From Candidatus Methanogasteraceae archaeon UBA261 (GTDB taxonomy: Archaea > Halobacteriota > Methanosarcinia > Methanosarcinales > Methanogasteraceae), in NCBI GenBank assembly GCA_002506015.1, contig DAWR01000199.1:7323-13656 (forward strand): a DNA stretch of 6,334 bases, given 5' to 3'. The notes below the pieces were generated by a model. The model was not told the DNA's origin. It saw nothing but the letters and a program-made list of their open reading frames with translations, and did not search any database. Position 1 is the first letter of the stretch. Every line of letters begins with the position of its first letter. Of the stretch, positions 1 to 6,236 are shown piece by piece. Made by a program: the position numbers and the translations under genes.

Positions 1-146
1 GACTTAAGTACGGAGCCTGTACATCGCCTTTCCGCATTCAGTTTGGCTGCGCTGATGTCTTGCATGCAATCAGTCAGACGCGTTGTCATGCACTGACCAT
101 GGCGGAGTTCTCCCTGTTCCATACTGGGTAGATTGAAACCCATCAC
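1..146 (-). other. Hairpin-rich, unrecognised sequence at left edge; possible end of a structured or mobile RNA element
   Basis: This stretch lies downstream of cdhB and contains no gene I recognise. Read on the minus strand it begins with GTGAT at 146-142 and then shows a run of short inverted repeats: TGGGT/ACCCA around 142-125 with an 8-base loop, GTCA/TGAC around 97-85, CTGA/TCAG around 75-54, and GTAC/GTAC around 22-8. A minus-strand reading frame from ATG 143 (or 122) stays open to the window edge for about 47 codons. Its product is rich in Met, Cys and Arg and resembles no family I know. Clustered hairpins plus a GUG start would fit the 5' end of a group II intron, whose consensus begins GUGYG, but the fourth base here is A and only about 145 bases are visible. 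A partial hypothetical gene or plain intergenic DNA are real alternatives. Confidence 0.25.
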
Positions 147-181
147 ATATAAAACTCCCGCCCGAACCGATCACTGCCGCC

Positions 182-691
182 TTACGCCTCCGCGAGCCCC
201 TCCACGACCCCCGCCAGAAACTCAATCATCTTTTTCTCGCTCAGATTCGGGAGCGACTGGTCAGCATTCGGCTGATGCCCTTTTGTCAGCGAGATTGTCT
301 TGATGTGCGGCGCAAAGTGCTTGAGTGTCGAGAGCATTTGGGCTTCCATGTAGTACAGAACGTCCACGAAGATCGCAAGATCGTGTTGCCCCTCGCCCCG
401 AATCCCGCCCCATTCCGGACTCTTCAGAAGATTTGTGATCTCGATTGCGCCGAGCACCCGGTCCGGATCGACTCCTTTCTCACGCATCATTCCTGCAACG
501 TGCGCCGTTGCGACGACCGGAATATCCTGCTTCTTCGCAAGGTCAAGCGCCCAGTTGAGATTTGTTAGCTCGCTTCCAACGATGAGAACCGGGCGCTCTG
601 CTCTTTTTATCGCTGATGCAACGCTCGCAGATGTCCCGACTTTCCCGAGATGCGGACCCGGAACGTTTGCACACTGATATGCTCTTGTCAT
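182..691 (-). CDS. cdhB: ACDS complex epsilon subunit CdhB (CO dehydrogenase small subunit)
   Basis: This 169-residue protein is the epsilon subunit of the acetyl-CoA decarbonylase/synthase complex, which binds the alpha subunit in a cytoplasmic alpha2-epsilon2 CODH component. The family has an NAD/FAD-domain-like Rossmann-type fold and may assist electron transfer to or from the CODH; its exact role is unsettled. Visible hallmarks are an early AYQCANVPGPHLG segment (residues 4-16), the beta-turn RPVLIVGSEL (33-42), and the conserved PNADQSLPN stretch (141-149) near the C-terminus. The length is normal for the family and there are no iron-sulfur motifs, as expected. The ATG directly follows the cdhA stop codon and is preceded by a strong Shine-Dalgarno sequence inside the cdhA end, so translation is probably coupled and dosage matched to cdhA. 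No cdhC follows in the remaining 181 bases. Identification rests on family resemblance together with the adjacent cdhA and is secure. Confidence 0.95.
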   Translation of the reverse strand: MTRAYQCANVPGPHLGKVGTSASVASAIKRAERPVLIVGSELTNLNWALDLAKKQDIPVVATAHVAGMMREKGVDPDRVLGAIEITNLLKSPEWGGIRGEGQHDLAIFVDVLYYMEAQMLSTLKHFAPHIKTISLTKGHQPNADQSLPNLSEKKMIEFLAGVVEGLAEA

Positions 692-3016
692 TTAGACCTC
701 CTCCTCAGGCACAAGCCTGCTCGGCTCACCAATCGCCTTTCTTGGCTTCCAACCAACTTCCTTCAGATACTCCATGACCTCGCCCTTCATCGTGATCGGG
801 ATGTCGGTCTCCTTTCTCACGAAGAGATGCAGGTCAGGCGGGAGCGTTCCCATGTATTTCTTGTATAAATCGGCGTAGTTTGAGAGTTTGATCTGTCGTC
901 CTTTCGCATTGTCACTCGGTCGGATGCATAGCTTGGCAGTTAGAACGATCGCCTCTTCCATCGTCTCTGCCGGGTACATCAGGTGTTCAGGCGCGGGTTC
1001 GCCCTCCACGACCTCGCCTGTCCGTTTGTCGTAGAGTTCCCACTCGCTCAGCTCCTTGTTGCTGATGTACGCCCGCCTGTACTTTGACCCGTGCGGACCA
1101 ACGATCACCGGGATACCCCACCTGTTGGTGCCTGTGCCAATAGAGGCTGCTTTCTGACTCATCGCACCCCACGCGACACCACATGCGCCGACCTTGTTCA
1201 AGATATAATCAGCGATCTCCTCAAAGTTCCCTCGCAGCGGCAGGCGTGCGAATATCGCGGCGATCTTGATTGCGGCACCGATGATGTGTGCGTTTGCAAC
1301 GCACGAGCCGATGTTAACAACACCACCCGCATCAAAGGAACCCGGATATTTTTCATACAGCGTCTGTCCGTCCTCGCATCGGTACATCGCCATCGCCATT
1401 GCTGAGCAGCCCGTTGCAACGACTATGTAGTTGCGGCGTGCAAACTCTTCAGCGATCTTTGCGACCTCAACCTCGCCCGCTGGGAAGTTGCTGCACCCGA
1501 CAAGCGCAACAACACCCGGGATCTCTCCTAATACGAGCGGAGCGCCCACCTTCCTGATCTCGGTGTCAAGAACAGGTCCTCTTCCAGCCCGCATCGTGTA
1601 CGTCTCGCCAAATGCGATCTCCTGAGCGGATTTTAGGATCATGCTGATGATCGGAAGCTCTTTCTTGCACTCGGATTCGCACCTGCCACAACTCATGCAC
1701 GGGCTGAAGAGGTCAGAGAGCCCTCCGAAATCGCCTTCCTTTGCTTTGATCATCGCGTCCTTAACCGGAAGACTGTTCGGACATGCCCGGTCACACCAGC
1801 CACACTTGATGCACTCCTCTGCAAGCTTCTGCACTTCCTCAAGTTCAGGTAAGTGGTTGAGACCGTCCCGCTTCGGTTTCATCTTAAGGGCGGTCTCTGT
1901 TATCACCTTTGCTGCCTTGAGCGGGTCTGATATCAGAACACCGGGTGTGCCGTTCAGAAGATCCGCGACGACCTTGTCAGTATCGCGATTCGTAACATCC
2001 GGAAGATTGTAGCATATTTTATCGGTTGTGAGGATCAGCGGTGCGCCTGTCTTCTGCGCCTCCTCCAGAAGGTCAGTCCTCACACATTGCTCATCCAAAA
2101 CAAGCACATCAGCAATTCCTGAGCGCACAAAGAATTGTTGCATGGACAATGGACCGATAACTTTTGCAGACGCGCTGTACCGGCTCGTCTCAATTGCGGT
2201 ACAACAGATTCCGCAGACTTCTATCTTGTCAGAGAGCCCCCGTTCTTCTATGTAATCGATCGTTGCAACACTCACAGCCGGGTAATGCCCGATGAAGACT
2301 ATGATAGGTTTTGTTCTATCAACCGCGCCGAACCCGAAATCAATGAGCGCAGCGTCAGGGTCACCCTTCGGGAAGTCGAACCCCGCGATCTGCGCGATGT
2401 CCGCGACCTCCTTTGCAAGGTTATCGATCATCGAGACATGCAGCGCCTTGGACTCGAAATCGATGTACGAGCCTTCCTGACCTGTGTGCGTGGATGAGAG
2501 CGCATGTACAAGCTGCTGGTTCACGTAATTGAGTATCTCTTCGAGGTCGCCAAGCGTCTTTGGTATGGTGCCAACAACGGTTCGTATGATCGGAGCCTCA
2601 ACATCGATGTAGGGACCGAGATCGATCGGATGATCCCTGCCGCGCCATCTGATCAGTTCGTGCAGCACGTGGTTCGCGTGCCCAGCGTGCGCTGCGGTCC
2701 CTATACAACATGCGATCAGTACCATTCGTGCCTGCTGCGCTTCGATATCGATTCCGCACGCACCCTTGCGGTTCTCTGTGAGATCGCATTTTCCGTACGT
2801 GCAGAGACAGCACATGTCACATATCGGTGCGTAAAATGGCGGGAAATCCTTGAGCAGGCGGTGATCCCAATTCCGAAGCGAGAGGATGCCCGGTTTCGGG
2901 GTGGGACCCATTGGCTCCCATTCCTGCTCATCGAGTTCCTCCTCAGTTGTGATCTTTCCGATGTTGATCACCACGTTTTCCATGTTGTCGATTACGAAGC
3001 GTCCGTCTTTGATCAT
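692..3016 (-). CDS. cdhA: ACDS complex alpha subunit CdhA, nickel-iron CO dehydrogenase
   Basis: This is the catalytic CODH of the archaeal ACDS complex, interconverting CO2 and CO at a Ni-Fe-S C-cluster; CO passes to the acetyl-CoA synthase subunit CdhC. The 774 residues are close to other archaeal CdhA proteins (about 800). The N-terminal Cys set (C66, C69, C70, C72, C77, C87, with CTYGKCDLT) supplies the B and D clusters. By alignment from memory with bacterial CODH, the C-cluster ligands are H244 (IGHYP), C272 (GICCT), C311 (DEQC), C508 (VGCSN), C537 (TGCSA) and C572 (GSCVAN), with K622 (QKAASIG) as the likely acid-base lysine and a His-rich helix at 110-119. Two ferredoxin motifs specific to the archaeal alpha subunit, C402/405/408/412 and C440/443/446/450, hold the E and F clusters. 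All expected ligands are present, so the gene looks intact. The ATG at 3016 has a GAGG Shine-Dalgarno element 8 bases upstream. Gene order cdhA-cdhB is canonical. Confidence 0.98.
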   Translation of the reverse strand: MIKDGRFVIDNMENVVINIGKITTEEELDEQEWEPMGPTPKPGILSLRNWDHRLLKDFPPFYAPICDMCCLCTYGKCDLTENRKGACGIDIEAQQARMVLIACCIGTAAHAGHANHVLHELIRWRGRDHPIDLGPYIDVEAPIIRTVVGTIPKTLGDLEEILNYVNQQLVHALSSTHTGQEGSYIDFESKALHVSMIDNLAKEVADIAQIAGFDFPKGDPDAALIDFGFGAVDRTKPIIVFIGHYPAVSVATIDYIEERGLSDKIEVCGICCTAIETSRYSASAKVIGPLSMQQFFVRSGIADVLVLDEQCVRTDLLEEAQKTGAPLILTTDKICYNLPDVTNRDTDKVVADLLNGTPGVLISDPLKAAKVITETALKMKPKRDGLNHLPELEEVQKLAEECIKCGWCDRACPNSLPVKDAMIKAKEGDFGGLSDLFSPCMSCGRCESECKKELPIISMILKSAQEIAFGETYTMRAGRGPVLDTEIRKVGAPLVLGEIPGVVALVGCSNFPAGEVEVAKIAEEFARRNYIVVATGCSAMAMAMYRCEDGQTLYEKYPGSFDAGGVVNIGSCVANAHIIGAAIKIAAIFARLPLRGNFEEIADYILNKVGACGVAWGAMSQKAASIGTGTNRWGIPVIVGPHGSKYRRAYISNKELSEWELYDKRTGEVVEGEPAPEHLMYPAETMEEAIVLTAKLCIRPSDNAKGRQIKLSNYADLYKKYMGTLPPDLHLFVRKETDIPITMKGEVMEYLKEVGWKPRKAIGEPSRLVPEEEV
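696..704 (-). promoter_or_regulatory. Strong Shine-Dalgarno site for cdhB within the cdhA 3' end
   Basis: The minus strand reads GGAGGAGGT followed by 4 bases and the cdhB ATG. The site lies inside the last codons of cdhA (the EEEV tail) and the cdhA TAA abuts the cdhB ATG, so the ribosome site is part of the coding sequence. This fixes the cdhB start and points to translational coupling of alpha and epsilon subunits. Confidence 0.85.
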
Positions 3017-3024
3017 GATCTGGT

Positions 3025-3028
3025 CCTC
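3025..3028 (-). promoter_or_regulatory. Short Shine-Dalgarno element for cdhA
   Basis: The minus strand carries GAGG 8 bases before the cdhA ATG at 3016. It is much weaker than the cdhB site but well spaced, and supports both the chosen start and a transcript with a real 5' leader. Confidence 0.55.
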
Positions 3029-3043
3029 AGTTGAATCTCTGTA

Positions 3044-3088
3044 ATTGGGGTTATTTGGATGATTTGGATGGTTGGAATGATTGGGGGT
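3044..3088. repeat. Five-unit 9-bp tandem repeat forming the cdhA leader
   Basis: Plus-strand units in register are ATTGGGGTT, ATTTGGATG, ATTTGGATG, GTTGGAATG and ATTGGGGGT. The two central copies (3053-3061 and 3062-3070) are identical and the outer ones diverge. The array sits between the predicted cdhA TATA box and the cdhA start, so it would be copied as a C/A-rich, G-free mRNA leader. On the plus strand it places a G-run every 9 bases. Confidence 0.75.
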
Positions 3089-3098
3089 GTCTTATGAG

Positions 3099-3107
3099 AT
3101 AAATATG
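3099..3107 (-). promoter_or_regulatory. Predicted TATA box of the cdhAB promoter
   Basis: The minus strand reads ACAAAC followed by ATATTTATC, a good match to an archaeal BRE plus TATA element. With the usual spacing of about 25 bases, transcription would start near 3078, giving a leader of about 60 bases before the cdhA ATG. The call comes from motif and position only. Long leaders with regulatory roles are known for cdh operons in Methanosarcina. Confidence 0.55.
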
Positions 3108-3245
3108 TTTGTATCTGTTTTGTGTGTGTTTGCATGGTTTTGGTCTGTTGGGTTATGTTATCTTTGTGTCGGATCGATTACGACACCCCCGCGGATCAGT
3201 GTTCTGATTCGGGACAAAACATAAAAATTGCAAATAGCGCGGCTA
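3108..3245. other. Central part of the cdhA-sppA divergent intergenic region
   Basis: The 363-base gap between the two divergent genes holds no credible gene. From about 3108 to 3167 the plus strand is strikingly G/T-rich with very few C residues, continuing the bias of the adjacent 9-bp array. From 3168 the composition returns to normal. An A-rich patch around 3215-3231 (CAAAACATAAAAATTGC) could serve as an additional upstream TATA element for either direction, but it lies about 150 bases from sppA. A small palindrome, TAGC/GCTA around a 3-base centre, is at 3235-3245. Confidence 0.5.
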
Positions 3246-3326
3246 CACTGGCACCACACTGGCATCTAACTGCCACCTCACTGACGCGAAACAGGCTATC
3301 ACCATGCGCATGCCCTGATTCAGAAC
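3201..3326. repeat. Imperfect 13-bp inverted repeat flanking the 11-bp tandem array
   Basis: The left arm at 3201-3213 reads GTTCTGATTCGGG. The right arm at 3314-3326, read on the minus strand, is GTTCTGAATCAGG, matching at 11 of 13 positions. About 100 bases separate the arms, and the tandem array at 3246-3289 lies between them. The arrangement resembles paired regulator sites more than an RNA hairpin. A chance match in this A/T- and C/G-mixed region cannot be excluded. Confidence 0.45.
3246..3289. repeat. Four-unit 11-bp tandem repeat upstream of sppA, possible operator array
   Basis: Four contiguous units start at 3246, 3257, 3268 and 3279: CACTGGCACCA, CACTGGCATCT, AACTGCCACCT and CACTGACGCGA. 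The core ACTGsCA is kept in the first three, with decay in the fourth. The period is close to one helical turn, so equivalent bases face the same side of the DNA. The array ends 60 bases upstream of the sppA TATA box, where an activator could bind. It is non-coding. Function is inferred from periodicity and position. Confidence 0.7.
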
Positions 3327-3348
3327 CCCTAAATCGAGAAGCCGAATG

Positions 3349-3356
3349 CTTTTAAG
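3349..3356 (+). promoter_or_regulatory. Predicted TATA box of sppA, giving a leaderless transcript
   Basis: CTTTTAAG preceded by GAATG fits an archaeal BRE/TATA pair. Its centre lies about 27 bases before the sppA ATG at 3380, which is the normal TATA-to-start-site distance, so transcription should begin at or within a few bases of the start codon. The absence of any Shine-Dalgarno sequence before ATG 3380 fits a leaderless mRNA. Confidence 0.6.
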
Positions 3357-3379
3357 GTCGCACAACCCATGAGTTACCA

Positions 3380-4525
3380 ATGACAGATCCGGAGCGTGTG
3401 AAGAGCGAAGAGGTGGAAAGCAGGGATATGGATCGCAGACTTAGAGAGTTGGAGGAAACGCTCGATGGAAGAGATCGAGAGGACCGACTCGACGACGGAC
3501 TCCATGACGCAGCGGCACCGCCGACACCACTCCCCGTATCACCCACCCCGCCGCCTCCGCCGCCCCCACCAATGCGGGCACCGATCTCACCGACACCGCA
3601 TCCGGCTCCACCGCCAAAGAAAGGTTCATCGAAAGGATTTTTTAGCTATATTATACTCGTGCTGTTGCTGATAACGATTATCGGGGTGAGTCTCGCACTG
3701 ATTCTTGGCGGATCCGATTTACCAGGACTCTATCCCACCGGCGACCAGATTGCGGTGATCTATGTCCAGGGAGTGATGATCACAGGAGGATTGCCCGATG
3801 GATTTGGATTTGCAACGTCAGAAAGTATTTGCAAGAACATCAGGCTTGCGGCAGATGACACTAGCGTGAAAGCGATCGTCCTGCGGGTGAACAGCCCGGG
3901 CGGGTCGCCAGCCGCAGCGCAGGAGATTGCACACGAGATTAAGAAGGCGAAGTCCGAAAAGCCGGTCGTCGTCTCGATGGGCGATGTCGCTGCGAGCGCT
4001 GCATACTACATCTCTGCCCCAACCGACCGGATCATCGCGAATCCCGATACGATTACAGGCAGCATTGGAGTCATCTGGATCTTCGAGAACAAGTCAGGAT
4101 ACTATGATGAGGAGGGAATCGAGCACTGGGTTGCGAAATCCGGTGAGTTCAAGGATATGGGTGGCGATTGGAGGAATCTGACCGAGAAAGAGAAGATATA
4201 CGCCGAAGAAGTGGTGATGGATGCGTTTTCGAGGTTCGTGGATGAAGTTGCTGCCGGAAGGAACATGAGCAGGGAGCAGGTACTGAATCTATCGGATGGG
4301 CGGGTGTACTCGGGCGCAGACGCCATTGATCTCGGTCTGGTGGATGAGACCGGTAACATGTATGACGCAATTGATATAGCAGCAGAACTCGGGAATTGTA
4401 CAGGGGAGCCTGAAATCAAGTATATGAATAAGCCATCGCTCTCCCAGCTGTTATTCGGAGGTGCCGAGCGCGGATACGCGGGTCCTGGTATCTCTGATCG
4501 GCTCGTTGCGTCGGCTGATGCGTAG
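3380..4525 (+). CDS. sppA: Signal peptide peptidase SppA, S49 family, with proline-rich N-terminal extension
   Basis: This membrane-bound serine protease of peptidase family S49 degrades signal peptides left in the membrane after secretion and may act in membrane protein quality control. In the 381 residues, 1-43 are highly charged and probably helical or coiled coil, 46-79 are proline-rich with eight consecutive prolines at 57-64, and 87-110 form one transmembrane segment. The protease domain follows, with the oxyanion-side motif VNSPGGSP (170-177), nucleophile S206 in GDVAASAAYY, and general-base K258 in KSGEFKD. The Ser-Lys spacing of 52 residues equals that of Bacillus subtilis SppA (S147/K199). 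The TGSIGVI (226-232) and DGRVYSGADA (306-315) family signatures are present. This is the short, single-domain type typical of archaea and Gram-positives. The roughly 86-residue region before the membrane segment is longer than the usual few residues. Gene orientation is divergent from cdhA and convergent with the next gene. Confidence 0.95.
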   Translation: MTDPERVKSEEVESRDMDRRLRELEETLDGRDREDRLDDGLHDAAAPPTPLPVSPTPPPPPPPPMRAPISPTPHPAPPPKKGSSKGFFSYIILVLLLITIIGVSLALILGGSDLPGLYPTGDQIAVIYVQGVMITGGLPDGFGFATSESICKNIRLAADDTSVKAIVLRVNSPGGSPAAAQEIAHEIKKAKSEKPVVVSMGDVAASAAYYISAPTDRIIANPDTITGSIGVIWIFENKSGYYDEEGIEHWVAKSGEFKDMGGDWRNLTEKEKIYAEEVVMDAFSRFVDEVAAGRNMSREQVLNLSDGRVYSGADAIDLGLVDETGNMYDAIDIAAELGNCTGEPEIKYMNKPSLSQLLFGGAERGYAGPGISDRLVASADA

Positions 4526-4531
4526 AATTGT

Positions 4532-4548
4532 CTGATAATTATAATCAG
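4532..4548 (+). terminator. Weak hairpin just after sppA
   Basis: CTGAT at 4532-4536 pairs with ATCAG at 4544-4548 around a 7-base A/T loop, starting 7 bases after the sppA stop. The stem is only 5 bp and no T-run follows on the plus strand, so it is at best a 3'-end processing or stability element. Confidence 0.25.
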
Positions 4549-4565
4549 CTAAACACATACGAACT

Positions 4566-4580
4566 AAAAAGTAAAAAGAA
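4566..4580 (-). terminator. Poly-T terminator of the surface-protein gene
   Basis: On the minus strand the sequence TTCTTTTTACTTTTT lies about 17-31 bases beyond the stop codon of the surface-protein gene. Two T5 runs separated by two bases match the U-rich signals that terminate archaeal transcription without a stem-loop. It lies in the 71-base gap between the two convergent genes. Confidence 0.6.
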
Positions 4581-4596
4581 GGAGCGGACAGCCCCC

Positions 4597-6081
4597 TCAT
4601 TCATCTCTTCTTCTCATATTCGCAACGGCAAAGATTGCGAGTGAACCGATCAGTATCGCCGCTCCAGGGGGCGTCAGTGCAGGAACTTCCGCTGATGTCA
4701 ATGGCCCCGGAAGACAGAACGTATTTCTCTTGCAGTTGTTGCCTTCGTTGCTCTCGGCGACTGCATCATCACTATCCGCACAGACCTCAATCGTGTCGCA
4801 GTATCTCTGCATCGTGAACGGACCGAGTGTGTTGCTATAGCTTTCGCCCGACGCCAGTTCTGGCACGGGATCGGTTGCAACCTCGACACCATTTATCATA
4901 ATGGCAGTTGTGCTCGCAGCCGCATCCCCGTCTCCGTTGTTCTTTACGGTGTAAGTAATGGTGTAGGTCTTGTCATCGTTGCTGTCTGCCGCAACATGAA
5001 GCATCATAAGGTCCGCGGTGGAGGTGTGTGCGCCGATTGTGACATTGGTCACGCCATACCATCCAATTGGCGGCCAGAACTGAACCGGATCGCTGATTCC
5101 TGTTCTCTTGTTTCCGGCAGAATCAAATGTATGCGCCATAATGACTACATCGATCCAGTCAGACCCACGATCATTCAGGTCTTTGAGATTGTACCAGCCA
5201 ACTGCGCCGTTGGTCCCGTCGTAGGTCGTTGTGACCAGTGGCTTGCCATACGCACCATCGAGTATACTACCGACGGTGCCGTTCTCGGAATGCCAGTAGC
5301 GAAGTTCGACCGTCGCATCAGGCACTCCTGCGTGAGTTTCGTCTGACACGAACCCTGTTATTGTGTATTTCTCTTCCTGCAACGTTTCGAACCGGATATG
5401 GATGTTTTCAGTCGGCTCTATCGATGTGAGATTCCATCTTATGCTATAGTCTTCGAGAGTGTAACCGTCCGGCGAAATTTCGGTGATCCAGTCCGGCTCG
5501 ATGCCACACAGGTTGATTGTAATATCCGCCTCATCGATCACACCACCCCATGCTGCGCCCGTTTCCAGCACGTAGGTGAACCAGTGAGCCTCCATCATAC
5601 CGTAATTCCCGTACGAACTGAGCGGAACCCAGTAACTGACCCGAACATCCGTAACCTCCATCTCATCAAAGCTCATGTTCCAGACCATCCACTTACTCCC
5701 GTTCACATCCATCTCCCTGGTCGCAACCTGTATGGAGTTCACATAAGCCTTGAAGTCCTCAAGCGGGTATGCGTACTGCTCGTCACGCGGCCCTTCAGCA
5801 GTCCAGTCATCCCCGAGCCCCAGCGGAAAGCCCACGACCAGAGTCTCGTTCTCTCCCGGGTTCATCAACGTGAAACTGCATCTCACGCTTGCATTTTCCG
5901 TATCCATATCTATCTGAACCGTTTCGTTCACCATAGTAACACCGGTCACGTTAACCGGCTGCATCGTCTCACCCCGCGAGTCAGGGGGTGCTATATCTCC
6001 GACAACAGCAGTTGTCACGAAAATAACTGAAATTATCAATGCAATCACGATTCTACTGGTTATTGATCTGCACATCTTCAT
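4597..6081 (-). CDS. Secreted surface protein with CARDB-like domain and VPxxxP C-terminal sorting signal
   Basis: This 494-residue protein of unknown function is exported and probably cell-surface anchored. Residues 1-28 form a signal peptide (basic start, hydrophobic IVIALIISVIFV, cleavage near VVG). The N-terminal part (about 30-235) is beta-rich and unrecognised. Residues 238-300 resemble a carboxypeptidase-regulatory or Ig-like beta-sandwich (ITGFVSDETHAGVPDATVEL). Residues 370-456 are a CARDB-type adhesion domain (YTVKNNGDGDAA, then AESNEGNN). The tail has VPALTP at 466-471, a hydrophobic segment (472-488) and RRR at 490-492, the VPxxxP-CTERM layout recognised by an archaeosortase (ArtB class), which would trim it and attach a lipid. 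Nine N-x-S/T sequons fit archaeal N-glycosylation. Four Cys in 428-456 may form disulfides. The Shine-Dalgarno site is weak (AGGCGA), and the third residue is also Met, so the start could shift by two codons. It has no operon partner visible here. Confidence 0.85.
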   Translation of the reverse strand: MKMCRSITSRIVIALIISVIFVTTAVVGDIAPPDSRGETMQPVNVTGVTMVNETVQIDMDTENASVRCSFTLMNPGENETLVVGFPLGLGDDWTAEGPRDEQYAYPLEDFKAYVNSIQVATREMDVNGSKWMVWNMSFDEMEVTDVRVSYWVPLSSYGNYGMMEAHWFTYVLETGAAWGGVIDEADITINLCGIEPDWITEISPDGYTLEDYSIRWNLTSIEPTENIHIRFETLQEEKYTITGFVSDETHAGVPDATVELRYWHSENGTVGSILDGAYGKPLVTTTYDGTNGAVGWYNLKDLNDRGSDWIDVVIMAHTFDSAGNKRTGISDPVQFWPPIGWYGVTNVTIGAHTSTADLMMLHVAADSNDDKTYTITYTVKNNGDGDAAASTTAIMINGVEVATDPVPELASGESYSNTLGPFTMQRYCDTIEVCADSDDAVAESNEGNNCKRNTFCLPGPLTSAEVPALTPPGAAILIGSLAIFAVANMRRRDE

Positions 6082-6172
6082 AATATCGCCTGTTAGTCCA
6101 GGTTACCCAATCTACGGTCTCGCCTCGCGGTCCCAATGTCCTGTGCAACCACTACCAGCATGTCTTCCGCGC

Positions 6173-6180
6173 ACATAAAG
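6173..6180. promoter_or_regulatory. Possible shared TATA element in the divergent surface-protein/hemL gap
   Basis: The 155-base gap between the surface-protein gene and hemL contains ACATAAAG (minus strand CTTTATGT), the only convincing A/T-rich element at a suitable distance. On the minus strand it would put the surface-protein transcript start near 6150, leaving about a 70-base leader. On the plus strand it would start hemL near 6201, leaving about 36 bases. The match is better on the minus strand. No other feature was seen in the gap. Confidence 0.3.
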
Positions 6181-6236
6181 ATTGCTGCCTCGCCCGAAAG
6201 ATCTACTGCGAGGGTCGCATACCCAGAAGTATAACC

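Noticed and set aside
107..139. CRISPR-repeat-like sequence starting GTTC and ending ATTGAAAC on the plus strand
   Set aside because: Only one copy exists. No second copy occurs at spacer distance on either side within the window, and the next repeat to the right would fall inside cdhB.
2504..3034. 176-codon plus-strand frame opposite the cdhA 5' end
   Set aside because: It is an antisense shadow of cdhA, whose cluster-binding cysteines in this region are all conserved.
3122..3355. 77-codon plus-strand reading frame in the cdhA-sppA gap
   Set aside because: Its Cys/Val/Leu-rich start reflects the G/T-rich DNA, it runs through the 11-bp repeats, has no Shine-Dalgarno sequence and ends inside the sppA TATA box. 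It looks like chance.
4597..6081. Long plus-strand reading frames opposite the surface-protein gene (for example 5398-6030)
   Set aside because: They are antisense shadows. The minus-strand frame has a signal peptide, CARDB motif and sorting tail, while the plus-strand products show no family features.
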